Assembly: GCF_000315625.1 (NCBI RefSeq)
Contig: NW_005434594.1
Span: 172,216 to 236,215 of the forward strand
Direction: 5' to 3'
Source of the DNA: Guillardia theta CCMP2712
Taxonomy: Eukaryota > Cryptophyceae > Pyrenomonadales > Geminigeraceae
DNA: 64,000 bases
A program made the translations under genes and the position numbers. Position 1 is the stretch's first letter. Each line of letters begins with the position of its first letter. Shown one piece after another: positions 1 through 15,027 of the stretch. Under the pieces are notes generated by a model, which saw nothing but the letters and a program-made list of their open reading frames with translations, did no database searches and was not told the DNA's origin.

Positions 1-900
1 GTCCACCCTCGGTGCTCCTCCCGCAGTGCGTACACCCCTAAGCTAAGTGATCTAAGTGGTTTTAGTGCAATTTGAGGCAGCGTGGTAATGATAGAGATGT
101 TGCATTGGCTTTATGTTGAGGAAGAGATGTTGAGTTCAAATCTCTTGCTACTTCTTGAATTTCACAGAAGAGACCAAGTCATCACAAATAGACAAGTAAC
201 CGTATCTTCGTTTCCTGCATATCAATGCATGGTTGGATTCGAAGTCTCACATTGTTCATTATCGTCCTTACGCGCGTCAATGGGACAATCTCACCATCTC
301 TTGTTCGTCGAGGGAGGGGGGGGCTGGAGTGGAGACAAATGGGGGGACCCCCTACCCATCATTTTCCCATTTGAAATTCAGAGACTGGGGGGTAGAGGGT
401 GAACCTTGGTCAAATTCGAACCGTAAAACTCGCAACGCTCGAGAGTGTGACCCACCCTACGCGACAAGGAGGTTTGGAGTGGAAATAATGGGGTCAAAGG
501 CGTGGCGATTCAAACCCACATCGCGGCCACCCCCCTCGAGTATAAGACTCTAGCTCAGGTGGGTGCTGTTTGACCACGCGTTCGAATCCTACTACAGGCT
601 AACGGCAATCGAAGAGATTGCTTTTCAGCGTCAATTCCACTACCAGAATGCCCAAGACTTTTATGATTCTCGCCCACTCCTGAATTCAGACTACCTACCC
701 TGACTTCATCTCTTCTGAAACATACGGGTGGTGTAGAGGTGATAGTCGAGGGAGCTCTGCCAGCCCACGGGAATTGCTGACATTGACAGTACAAACTTAG
801 TACGGAGGGGAAAAGGGGATCCTGATACAAAAATCCTTGAACCCGGTAAAACTCAATTATACCTCGGTACAAACAGGCTAGCCTGGTACAAACAAATCCA
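1..900. other. No recognisable gene
   Basis: I see no convincing coding region here. Reading frames are short and the composition is mixed. A short stretch near 553-592 recalls the D-arm and T-loop of a tRNA, but no anticodon arm fits between them. Confidence 0.5.
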
Positions 901-904
901 GTCG

Positions 905-1360
905 AGAACCCAATGGAATGCCGGCGTGGCAGCCGCAGTCGGCGAGTCCGGGCGAACTTCGGAATGCACATGATGGATCGTATGCCAGCCCGCCAGTCAC
1001 TGCCGGCCAGACCGATAGCCCCGAGTGACAAAAACTCTCCTGTCACGGTACTATCAAAACAAGGCGCCTCCTTACGTGTTTCAAGGCTCCGCATGTAGCG
1101 TGTGGGATGTCCGAGTCACCGGATGTCTGCGCTTGTGCTCCGTCAGATGATGGCACTGCACTGCGCCGCCGCGTGCCAGTGACTCTGACGGTTGCCAGTG
1201 ATCGGATCGGACGGGCAGGCCCCGCCCGCCCGCCCAGTCCGTCACGACGGTCACTGACTCGTGAGTCACGGCGGCCGGTCCACTGAGGCCGGCCGGGCGG
1301 CCGCGCCCGAGTGGCGGTGGCACACAGTGAGCCTGGCACGCGGGCCCGGTCACCCCGGTG
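905..1360. repeat. GC-rich island (copy a)
   Basis: This stretch is far richer in G+C than its flanks and is built from recurrent short words such as GTGAC/GTCAC, CGGCC and GAGTCAC. It has no convincing coding frame. The 14-mer GTCACGACGGTCAC at 1241-1254 recurs at 29136-29149 in another island, so I treat it as a member of a dispersed noncoding family. Confidence 0.5.
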
Positions 1361-1479
1361 ACACTGTGACAAGTTTGAGTAAAGGTTCGACAAGTTTCTG
1401 GTACCCTTTACTCAAAGTGAAGTTTCTAGTGATCAAAGACTTTTATATCATTAAAAAAAAAGGATTGCCAGGCTAGCCA

Positions 1480-1760
1480 ACTGCCGCCGGCCACCGCAAG
1501 TTTGCTCCTGCCACCGGCGTGACATGATTCATGATTGTCCGTGGCAACCGTGGTACGATGTCTCAATGACCGAGTCCTCTTTACTCAAAGTGTAGTACGG
1601 TACAGGCAGTACCCTTTCAAGTAGTTGTGGCGGCGTTCCGATCATGACTGGCGGCGCCGCGGCGGAGCCTCGGAGGCTCAGCCTGGCAGCCCAGTGCGGC
1701 AGCGGCTTCCGAGCATCAGTCCGATCCCAACGGCGGCAACTTGGCTCATTCCCGCGGCGA
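1480..1760. repeat. GC-rich island (copy b)
   Basis: A second GC-rich stretch has the same vocabulary (GCCGGCC, GGCGTGAC, GGAGGCTC). It is separated from the first by an AT-richer spacer containing TTTACTCAAA. No gene is supported. The flanking 1761-2104 also shows nothing I can assign. Confidence 0.4.
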
Positions 1761-2104
1761 TCATTCACTTCTGCACTGTGCCAGGCCCTCTTTAAGTTGA
1801 AGCTGGGTACCAATCGTGACAGCAAGTGTCTAGTTTGGAAGGTAAATGGCTTCCGTGCGAACGAAACTTTATCTCAAACTTTTTCTTTTATTGTTGCAGT
1901 CAAAGTTGATTGCCATAAAAGCACAAAAGCCTGTTCAGTTGTGATGGTACGCAATTCACTATTCATTGCTTAAGAATTGTTCATAAAAACTTGAAGCAAA
2001 TTACCATGCCTCAGAGAAGCTATATGCAGCAAGAATGCGTTAAAGACAGAAACAACTCTAACTACGCAAACAACTTGGCAAAGAAAGAAGTAGCTCGCGT
2101 TCCC

Positions 2105-2686
2105 CTATGTGTTAACCAGCGCTCTTCGCTTCCTCAAGAAGTACTTCTGCGCATGCGACCGCACCTGCGCCGCCGTCCTCGTCCCAACGATGAAAGCTAT
2201 CACCTCCGCAACCCCCTGCCCAAGCCCTACCCCACCCTCGTCCTCCTTGGGCTTGTAGAACCTGTCCATCGCCGCCAGGAAGCGCTCCTCCTCCTCCGGG
2301 GTCCAGGGCCTCTTGGCGGCTGGGGGCGCTCGTGGCGGTGCCGGCCTCTTGCCAGAGCCGCTGGTATGGTCGGAGTGCAACGAGGGCATCATGGCGGCGG
2401 CTGACCCAGCTGGCATGGAGGCTGAGGAAAGGTCGGGAAGGTACTGCGGTACTATTGGAGGGCAGGAGCAAGCTTCACAGGCGCATCGGGCGAGGTTCTG
2501 GAAGTCGTGATCGAAGCTGCAGTCGAGGGGGAGGAGTTTGGATTCAGGAGCAGGGTTTTCTTGATGTATAGGTATGGGATTGGCAGGCAGGCTTGGTGTT
2601 CGGAGAAACATACGGTTCCAGAGATCAAATTCGTTCTGGTCTTCAAAGTTTTCTTGGTCACAGCAGTATAGTCTGATATCAATCAT
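2105..2686 (-). CDS. SHAQKYF-class MYB-like protein A
   Basis: This single-exon frame encodes 193 residues and probably a DNA-binding transcription regulator. The MYB-like domain spans about residues 125-185. It opens with KRPWTPEEEERF and ends in the SHAQKYF signature at 177-183. The usual second tryptophan region is replaced by a longer glycine-rich loop. A Cys cluster (CACEACSC) precedes the domain. I start at the ATG at 2686; the frame is open further upstream only through TTG. The protein matches its neighbour at 3718-4524 closely but lacks 38 and 12 residues in the linker, both in-frame differences. The DNA-binding domain is identical in residues to those of the genes at 3718 and 6766, which suggests recent duplication or gene conversion. 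The target genes are unknown. Confidence 0.85.
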   Translation of the reverse strand: MIDIRLYCCDQENFEDQNEFDLWNRMFLRTPSLPANPIPIHQENPAPESKLLPLDCSFDHDFQNLARCACEACSCPPIVPQYLPDLSSASMPAGSAAAMMPSLHSDHTSGSGKRPAPPRAPPAAKRPWTPEEEERFLAAMDRFYKPKEDEGGVGLGQGVAEVIAFIVGTRTAAQVRSHAQKYFLRKRRALVNT

Positions 2687-3717
2687 GGATCGAATGTCAA
2701 GCAATCAGTGTTCTGCTCGATGTCCAGTGAATGTAGAGGGCGGAAAGAATGTGAAAGCTGTGCAAAGGAACAGGAGCGAGCTCGTGTGTCACCAAGGAGC
2801 AAGGAAGGTTTCGTGGAAGAATGTGAGGAGAGGGGAAGGCTATTGTAAGGACCTGATCTTGTAGTAAGAAAGGTAGTAATGATGTAAAAATTGATTGGGT
2901 GATGCAACGTTTTGGGGTTGCTGACAGTTGCTGACAAGTTTGTCAGCTTTACAATGAGCGGCGACATTTATGATATTCGACAGGTGGGTCATACCCCCTA
3001 CCCCCATATTCACTGTGTACATACGGGTCTGTGATCTATAGCCCTTAATTGTACACCTACCCTTATCCCTGGGGCTCCTGCAGGAGCAAAGGTGAGATAC
3101 TCCTGTGCAGGTGCGCGAAGACTGAGGTGGGAGGTACGTTAGGTCAGAGTCGAGAAGGGGAGAGGAAGAAGGCAAATACAGTGACTTCGGATCTGGAAGA
3201 TGGGCGAGAGGATGGAAAACAGTCCAGGATGATATAGAATTGGCAGAGCTTCAGAGCAGCATCCTTGAATGTTGATGCCCCCCCCCCCCCCCCCCGGCTC
3301 TTCTCCTCCCCCTCCACCCCCCCACCTCCCTCTCCCGCCATCCTTCTTGTTTCTGCGCTATGTGTTCACCAGTATCTTTCTCGGATCCCAGTCTTCCGTT
3401 GAACCTTACTTGTATCACGATGAATTGTACGTTGGCGACGAATTGTCCAGCACATGTGAAGGAATAATCCATGGACGCTACATACCACTCGGCATACACA
3501 ATATGTAATAAAATCTTCTTACAACCAACAGGCTGTATCCAGGCAAATCCTTCAAAGCACAAAAAGGCACCGTCAGGAGTGCGAAGACTGTGAAACTAAA
3601 ACGAACGAGAAGACTAAACAGATGGAAAGAAATCATTTCAATGTTATTGACACCAAGACGTTAACAAATCAGACGACCATTCCCATGCATGCAAAAACAA
3701 ATCTGTCTTCCATATTC
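2687..3717. other. Intergenic region between MYB A and MYB B
   Basis: No gene is supported. It contains a C homopolymer near 3278-3295 with adjacent CT-rich sequence, and a CCCTACCCCC stretch near 2995-3005 that resembles TACCCC words found upstream of other genes in the window. It probably includes the promoter of MYB A and the 3' end of MYB B. Confidence 0.4.
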
Positions 3718-4524
3718 CTATGCAGAGCTAGCCAAAGCTCTTCGCTTCCTCAAGAAGTACTTCTGCGCATGCGACCGCACCTGCGCCGCCGTCCTCGTCC
3801 CAACGATGAAAGCTATCACCTCCGCAACCCCCTGCCCAAGCCCTACCCCACCCTCGTCCTCCTTGGGCTTGTAGAACCTGTCCATCGCCGCCAGGAAGCG
3901 CTCCTCCTCCTCCGGGGTCCAGGGCCTCTTGGCGGCTGGGGGCGCTCGTGGCGGTGCCGGCCTCTTGCCAGAGCTGCTTGCGGGAGCTGTGCTTTCTTGC
4001 TGGGTGTGATCTGATGATGCCTTGACGAGAGGAGGTCGCTGTTGCTCTCGCGCCGTGGATGGCGCGGCGGGCGCGTGCCTGCCCATCGCGCTGGTATGGT
4101 CGGAGTGCAACGAGGGCATCATGGCGGCTGCTGACCCAGCTGGCATGGAGGCTGAGGAGTAGCTGGTGAGAGAGGCCGGCTTGATATCATGGGAGAGGTC
4201 GGGAAGGTACTGCGGTACTGTTGGGAGGCAAGAGCAAGCTTCGCAGGAGCATCGGGAGAGGTTCTGGAAGTCATGATCGAAGCTGCAGTCGAGGGGGAGG
4301 AGGTTGGATTCAGGAGCCGGGTCCAGTAGATCAGGCAGGGGTATGTTGTCATATGGAACAAAATTGTTTGTTTGCCAATTGACATGAGAGGAAATATCAA
4401 ACTCATCATTGGTCCATTCAAGATGGTCGAAATTATGCTGGTTATAACTGTTGTACGTGGAAAGCTTTTCCGTGGTCGTTTCTTGCTGCTTGTGCATGTA
4501 GGAGAGATTGGGTGCGATTGACAT
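3718..4524 (-). CDS. SHAQKYF-class MYB-like protein B
   Basis: This frame encodes 268 residues and is the longest of the three near-identical MYB paralogues. The acidic N-terminal half contains DCSFDHDF and the Cys cluster CSCEACSC. A Ser/Ala/Pro-rich linker follows, then the MYB-like domain at about 199-257 with SHAQKYF at 251-257. The domain belongs to the single-repeat MYB class whose third helix carries SHAQKYF, known in plants as transcription factors; function here is inferred. The start is the ATG at 4524. It is divergent from the MYB gene at 5198, so the 670-base spacer may be a shared promoter. Compared with protein A it carries extra 38- and 12-residue blocks. Confidence 0.85.
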   Translation of the reverse strand: MSIAPNLSYMHKQQETTTEKLSTYNSYNQHNFDHLEWTNDEFDISSHVNWQTNNFVPYDNIPLPDLLDPAPESNLLPLDCSFDHDFQNLSRCSCEACSCLPTVPQYLPDLSHDIKPASLTSYSSASMPAGSAAAMMPSLHSDHTSAMGRHAPAAPSTAREQQRPPLVKASSDHTQQESTAPASSSGKRPAPPRAPPAAKRPWTPEEEERFLAAMDRFYKPKEDEGGVGLGQGVAEVIAFIVGTRTAAQVRSHAQKYFLRKRRALASSA

Positions 4525-5197
4525 TGCCAAGATCCGTGTAACTTGAAGGATGAGCAGGGCGATAACTCAGTGGCGGCAGGGATATGATATTCCAGGATAG
4601 CGGGAGCGTGGAGCAGGCGAGTGGAGAAAGACGTGAGGGGGGCGCTGTAGGGAGTGGAGTAGTAATAAGGTCCGAACTCAAGGATAGGTCCAACAAGTCC
4701 CGACAAATCGGATGGACCCGGTCCTTCATATGTAAATGACCCACCCATTTGTGTATCTTCTTCAAGACTTTTCAGTACCCCTACCCCTATCATCCTATAT
4801 GTTTGCTGACAGGAGTAAATCCCTTTTCCCCGAAAAGGAACCAACTCTTCATTCTTGAGGCGGGCTTGCAGTCCTAGCATTTCTTGCGGGGCAGCATCAA
4901 TTCGCAGGTTCCTGTCTCCTATTATTTGTGTTGAAAACACGAAGCGTTGTTCCTTTCATATAAGCTGACGCCAACGTGTTCCAAAAATTCTATTTTTGTA
5001 CGCCTCTTCGAACAGAGGGTTAACCTTTCCAGGAACGAGAGTCGCACGCTGATTATTATTTTTAAATCTCCTCGTGCTTCCATTTACTACCAACTTTACA
5101 ACACCTTCATCTGGCCGTCGCTGAATAATTCGTGCTCCGGAACCAGGGGGGGCCCTTATACCACAAGGTGTCGCCGTAGGTGAAACGAGTATCAGAG
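4525..5197. promoter_or_regulatory. Divergent spacer between MYB B and MYB C
   Basis: The spacer separates two divergently transcribed MYB genes. It contains GTACCCC at 4774-4780, a word seen upstream of several other genes here. Long frames in this stretch do not resemble protein. Promoter function is inferred from position only. Confidence 0.35.
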
Positions 5198-5788
5198 ATG
5201 GCGTCTGAAAACGATCCCCTCATCGATTCAATCGAGTCCATCTTCGAACATGGTGACGACAAGCCCCAAGATGGCTCAAACACACCAAAAGCCCATGGTA
5301 TAGCGTCGACCATCGACTGGGACTCACCAGAGAACTTCTATGAAGGGGGCTCTGAACCATGTTCTTGCGACGTTTGCAGGCCAAAAGAAATTGCAGGAAG
5401 AACCAGTTCTAATTCTACTGCGAGCACAACGGCAGAAAACTCATCTGAAGAGTGCCGGAAACGGAAACGCTTGCGATTGGATGCAGTTGCAAACACCAAT
5501 AATCCTTCGCAGCAAGAAGATGTCAGCGTGGACGGCAATGCAGAGGAGAAGCCAGCCTGTCAAAGGCGTCCATGGAGCCAGGAAGAACATGAACGGTTTC
5601 TATCTGCGCTCGAGAGGTTTGGAGCTCCATCGAATCTTGACCAGCATCATGGCTTCACAGTGGGGTTGGGCCACGGCGTGGCTGACATGATCTCATTTGT
5701 CGTCGGGACAAGAACCCCTGCACAGGTCAGGTCGCATGCACAAAAATATTTCTTGAAGCAACAAAGGCAGACCCAGTCTAAAGAATAA
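5198..5788 (+). CDS. SHAQKYF-class MYB-like protein C (divergent paralogue)
   Basis: The product has 196 residues. The MYB-like domain runs from about 123 (RRPWSQEEHERF) to SHAQKYF at 179-185. Between the two ends is a loop of about 18 residues where canonical single-repeat MYBs have a short turn and a tryptophan. The N-terminus carries CSCDVC, similar to the Cys cluster of proteins A and B, and a basic stretch (RKRKRLRLD) that could be a nuclear localisation signal. I choose the ATG at 5198; an upstream GTG in frame is a less likely start. The domain is clearly diverged from A, B and D, so this copy has not been homogenised with them. Confidence 0.85.
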   Translation: MASENDPLIDSIESIFEHGDDKPQDGSNTPKAHGIASTIDWDSPENFYEGGSEPCSCDVCRPKEIAGRTSSNSTASTTAENSSEECRKRKRLRLDAVANTNNPSQQEDVSVDGNAEEKPACQRRPWSQEEHERFLSALERFGAPSNLDQHHGFTVGLGHGVADMISFVVGTRTPAQVRSHAQKYFLKQQRQTQSKE

Positions 5789-6765
5789 GGCTTCTGATTG
5801 CTTCGCTCTTGCGATTTGCCCTTGTCTTCATGTAAAGTGGGTGATCATATACTGTGTGGGTGGTGTTGTAAGCTGTGTCGTGGAGAAGTGACAAATGAAG
5901 AGAATAGTCATTATCGATGGGCGTCAATCATTAAAATGAACAAGTCACAGAATGTCCTGTTTCAACCCATAGGAGTTATCAAAATCACTCCAATTGAATT
6001 CATAATCTTGCTCGGTATATACCCTTGCTGCAGCTGGTGTAGAAGCTATCTGACAAGTGAAAGTCAAAGGCTTAGTCCTAGGTGCGGTGCGTTGATGTAT
6101 CATGGCGAAGAGATGTCATCGGATGGATTTGCAAACTGCAACCCTCCCAAAATCAAGTGGTCTGTTCAGTATACTGCTGTCTGGTATACTTTGTAACCAA
6201 ACACAGATCAAAGTTATTGATGATGCCTGTGCTTGGTTAGTGTGGTCTAATCTTTGGGTCTGGCACGTGTGTGTATGGTTCCTTGTGAATATCTGGACTG
6301 ATTGCTATGTGTCGTGAAAGATGTGTTCTTGTTGATCAGATCGCACTGTTGCGGCAGCTCAGTTTGATATCCTCTGCATTATTACTGTTCAGGCTTGAGT
6401 AAACAGAGTTCAGACCAAGAACAAATATGAATTTTCCCCCTTTTTACTCAATATCAAGGAGGCTCTGTTGACTAAAAGTTCTGACCAGTACCCTCGTACC
6501 CGCGTACACAGGGGTGTAGTAAAATCTCATGGGGAAAAAAGAATATCTCCAGAGATGTCATCACTGCCGGAAATGATTGTACTGTATCTTGTTGTTGCCC
6601 CGGTAGTAAAAAAAAGATTCCCTCAAAAGGAAAGGCTTTGCTTTGCTCCTGAACGTCAGCACGGTGTCAGCTTTCAGTTCTCTACAGTTTTTACTACTGT
6701 ACCAGATTCCCAACTCCTTCCTTCAAGACGCAACACCGCTCGCAGCCTGTCCAACCTCTTCCCCC
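5789..6765. other. Intergenic region upstream of MYB D
   Basis: No gene is recognised. The stretch is AT-richer than the genes. GTACCC words occur at 6488 and just downstream, about 280 bases before the MYB D start. A long open frame from 6643 has no ATG until 6766. Confidence 0.4.
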
Positions 6766-7422
6766 ATGCAGAGCTCGTGGTTAGAACCCCTCGACGACGC
6801 CGTAGACTTGGAGTACCAGCGCATGCTTATCCCCTCTCTACCTGGCGTGCACCAAGACCCTGTCGGATCCAACTCTTGCCCTGATCCCTTCTTTTCACAT
6901 GCTTCGTCTTCTGACTGCGGCGAGGTGATATCACAAGGGCTGTATCGCACGCCGTCATCGCGTATCCAAGCATCCGTCGACTTTGCCGACCCACACTCAA
7001 CCGACTCCTGCCTGCTAGATATCCAGCATCCCATGGTAACTTCAAGCCAAGGGCACAGCAGAGTGGATTACAGCGGAACAGAGGAAGGAGGAGGAGCAGG
7101 GTCCTCAAGCCAGTCTTGCCATCCTGCCATGTGTCACGCAATCTCAATCGACGTTCAAGCAAAGCCCAAGAAGCCACGGCGAACCCCGTCATCTCCTAAG
7201 AGGCCCTGGACCCCGGAGGAGGAGGAGCGCTTCCTGGCGGCGATGGACAGGTTCTACAAGCCCAAGGAGGACGAGGGCGGGGTAGGGCTTGGGCAGGGGG
7301 TTGCGGAGGTGATAGCTTTCATCGTTGGGACGAGGACGGCAGCGCAGGTGCGGTCGCACGCGCAGAAGTACTTCTTGAGGAAGAGGAGGGATAGGAAGCA
7401 GGGAACTACCGGGGCATCTTGA
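6766..7422 (+). CDS. SHAQKYF-class MYB-like protein D
   Basis: The frame encodes 218 residues from the ATG at 6766. The first 140 residues are acidic and Ser/His-rich and do not match proteins A-C. The MYB-like domain at about 145-203 (SHAQKYF at 197-203) is identical at the protein level to those of A and B, and the DNA differs at only a few positions. Such sharp contrast between an identical domain and unrelated flanks points to gene conversion or domain shuffling. A basic tail (RKRRDRK) follows the domain. The role as transcription regulator is inferred from the family. Confidence 0.85.
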   Translation: MQSSWLEPLDDAVDLEYQRMLIPSLPGVHQDPVGSNSCPDPFFSHASSSDCGEVISQGLYRTPSSRIQASVDFADPHSTDSCLLDIQHPMVTSSQGHSRVDYSGTEEGGGAGSSSQSCHPAMCHAISIDVQAKPKKPRRTPSSPKRPWTPEEEERFLAAMDRFYKPKEDEGGVGLGQGVAEVIAFIVGTRTAAQVRSHAQKYFLRKRRDRKQGTTGAS

Positions 7423-7885
7423 TGGGTTGTACAAGTGCGTGCAGAAACTTGAAAGCTCCTTGAATCTTGCAGAAGCATTCAGGGCGTAAGAGAATCACTA
7501 AGAGCTCAATTACACCCAACGACACAGACAATCTACACTCAACTGTCATACTTTTGGGAGCTGCAACGTGGCCGATGAAAGCTTCAACAAACATTTTGAT
7601 ACAAACAACAAACACTTGTATGTACAACAACAAGCAGTATGGATACATCCTCTCAAACACGCAGCAGATCAATATAAAGACGAATACGGAGACGAAAACG
7701 TGCCGAATTATGAGTGGCCATTTTCTTACTTCGTAATCTGCAGTATCCTTAATACAAGCATCTGAAGCTTGCGAAATAAAAATCACACGTACACCCATTG
7801 GCGGTATCTTGAAAGGTCTCATGGATTTCCTGATGTTTGTTGGTGGGTTGGTGATGATGATAGTCGTCTTGACATGGCATGCCTT

Positions 7886-7990
7886 CATGAATTTGAATGA
7901 TACGTTACAAGAACTACATGACATGCTCTCATGAATTTGAATGATTCGTTGCAAGAACTACATGACATGCTCATGAATTTGAATGATATA
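7886..7990. repeat. Short tandem repeat, 42-44 base unit
   Basis: Three copies, the last partial, begin CATGAATTTGAATGAT at 7886, 7930 and 7972. Copies 1 and 2 continue with CAAGAACTACATGACATG. Function unknown. Confidence 0.8.
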
Positions 7991-8192
7991 TGTAGCAACA
8001 ACTAAGTTGTTGCCATCCCACAAACAGCTAGTCTAGGACATTTTTTATGTGGCATGCCAACCAACGGTTATACGCTTGTCAAAGTTCGGAAACGGTTTCG
8101 CTTGACGTTGGTGGAGCGGGAAGGCGAAAAGAGCAGCGGCGATGGTGAAGGAGTGATAGCAAGGCACTCGCCAGGAGCGAAGGACAGAGATT

Positions 8193-8280
8193 TCTCCTCC
8201 TCCTCCTCCTCCTCCTCCTCCTCCTCCTCCTCCTCCTCCTCCTCCTCCTCCTCCTCCTCCTCCTCCTCCTCCTCCTCCTC
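8193..8280. repeat. TCC trinucleotide microsatellite
   Basis: About 29 uninterrupted TCC units lie 60 bases upstream of the start codon of the large gene at 8340, so they may fall in its 5' untranslated region or promoter. Confidence 0.9.
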
Positions 8281-8339
8281 CCACATTCGCAGCAGACCTG
8301 AAGCTTCTCGCCATTGAACCGTGACTGAATCGCAAAAGA

Positions 8340-13411
<5,072 letters not shown>

Positions 13412-13671
13412 GTGAGAGAGGGGGGAGAAGGAGAGGAGAGGAGAAAGAGAGGAGGAGGAAGAGGAGAGGAGGAAGAAGAGAGGAGGTAGAGGAAGAGAAG
13501 AGGAGGTAGAGGAGAGGAGGTAGAGAGGAGAAGGTAGAGGCGAGGAGGTAGAGGAGTGGAGGAAGAGGAGTGGAGGAAGAGCAGAGGAGGAGAGGGGAGG
13601 AGGAGGAAGGAAAGAGGAAGGGAGGGGAGGACAACGAAGGAGAGAGGTGGTAAGAAGAGTAGAAGAGAAGA

Positions 13672-14931
13672 GGCAAATGTCGTTGGTGACTTGACTGAGA
13701 GTCAAGAGAGACTTCTATCAGACAATATTCCAGTGCCATCAGATTATTCTGATGATGACAATCAGGTCAAGAAGATTGTAACGTACATGGACAGCTTCGA
13801 TAAAGTAAGACAATCGTCCTATGAATTCAACATTTCATTCTGTGTGTGTTCAGAGGTGTTGTATGTTGTCGAAGCTATGATATTAGAGTTGTGACTTTAG
13901 GGGTATGACGTGATGACAGGTGGGAACAGAGAAGATTGTGTTTCAGATCGCACCAGGTCAAGCATGGCCAGGGGAGTACTTTCCAGGACAGGTCATATGA
14001 CATTGATACCACTAACATCATGATCGTTTAATTGCTTCATTGTATTGTAGCTGTACTCTTGGTGACTTGTACCATGGTCGTGAACTTTGATCAGTGTACC
14101 ACGATAGGAGTATTTCAATGACTCCGTGTTGATTGTGGATTTGATATCACTCCTGTAAAACGTCAAAACGTCACTGATTCAATGATTGCAAACACTCGTC
14201 ATTGAGTTTTCTGCAGGGCATGATCGACATAGTTTCCGCTGAGACAGTTTGCACGTACCATGATGGATTGTTCTGCTCATCGATCAGGAGGAGAAACAGG
14301 AAGAGAACACAGAGGTCGTTGTGTAAGGTGAAGACTAAGCGCAAACAGCAAACATTGTCATTTTTTTGTGTTGGACTGATTGTGCTTGTCTTCGGAAAGA
14401 TTTGACATGATTTCGAATCATGCTGCTCTGTAATGACATTCCGTAACATATATGAGGGGAGAGGGAGGAGATGACCACGAACCACGACTACAATTGCGAT
14501 GAAGACGATGACGATGACGATGACGATGATGACGATGATGTTGATTGTGATGATGACGACGACGATGATGATGATGTGAAACAGAAGGACGATAATGACC
14601 CTTCATTGCTGCAGGAGAAATGTGTTGTTCTAGGCTGCAACAAGAAGTGCAATCTGCTCGAAAGCCACAACCCTCTCATTCAACATTATTGCGGAGATGA
14701 GACGTGCCCCATGCTCTGCTCTATTGCAAACTGCGGGAGGAAGTGCAAAGGAGATCACTGGCATCCCATGAACCCTCTTGCTGTTCACCATTGCGGCCAT
14801 GAAGATCATACATGCGGAAGGTTGCGATCAGGGTTCTGTTGTGCTTGCAACCTTTCTTGCGCTATCGGTGCTGCTGTACCTCATGCTAGGCACGAGTGCA
14901 GGTATGAGATGATAATGGAAAAGACGACGAC

Positions 14932-14967
<36 letters not shown>

Positions 14968-14980
14968 AATGATGATGATA

Positions 14981-15027
<47 letters not shown>

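Larger units (their letters stand above)
7423..8339. other. Intergenic region with repeats
   Basis: No gene is supported. The stretch holds a short tandem repeat at 7886-7990 and a perfect TCC tract just before the next gene. Confidence 0.4.

Noticed and set aside
545-595. tRNA-like segment (TAGCTCAGGTGG followed by GTTCGAATCC)
   Set aside because: The D-arm-like and T-loop-like parts are about 29 bases apart, too close to hold an anticodon arm, and no acceptor stem pairs. Perhaps a remnant, but not supported as a gene.
4119-4940. Second minus-strand frame overlapping MYB B
   Set aside because: It overlaps the MYB linker in another frame and lacks any domain; the MYB frame explains the stretch.
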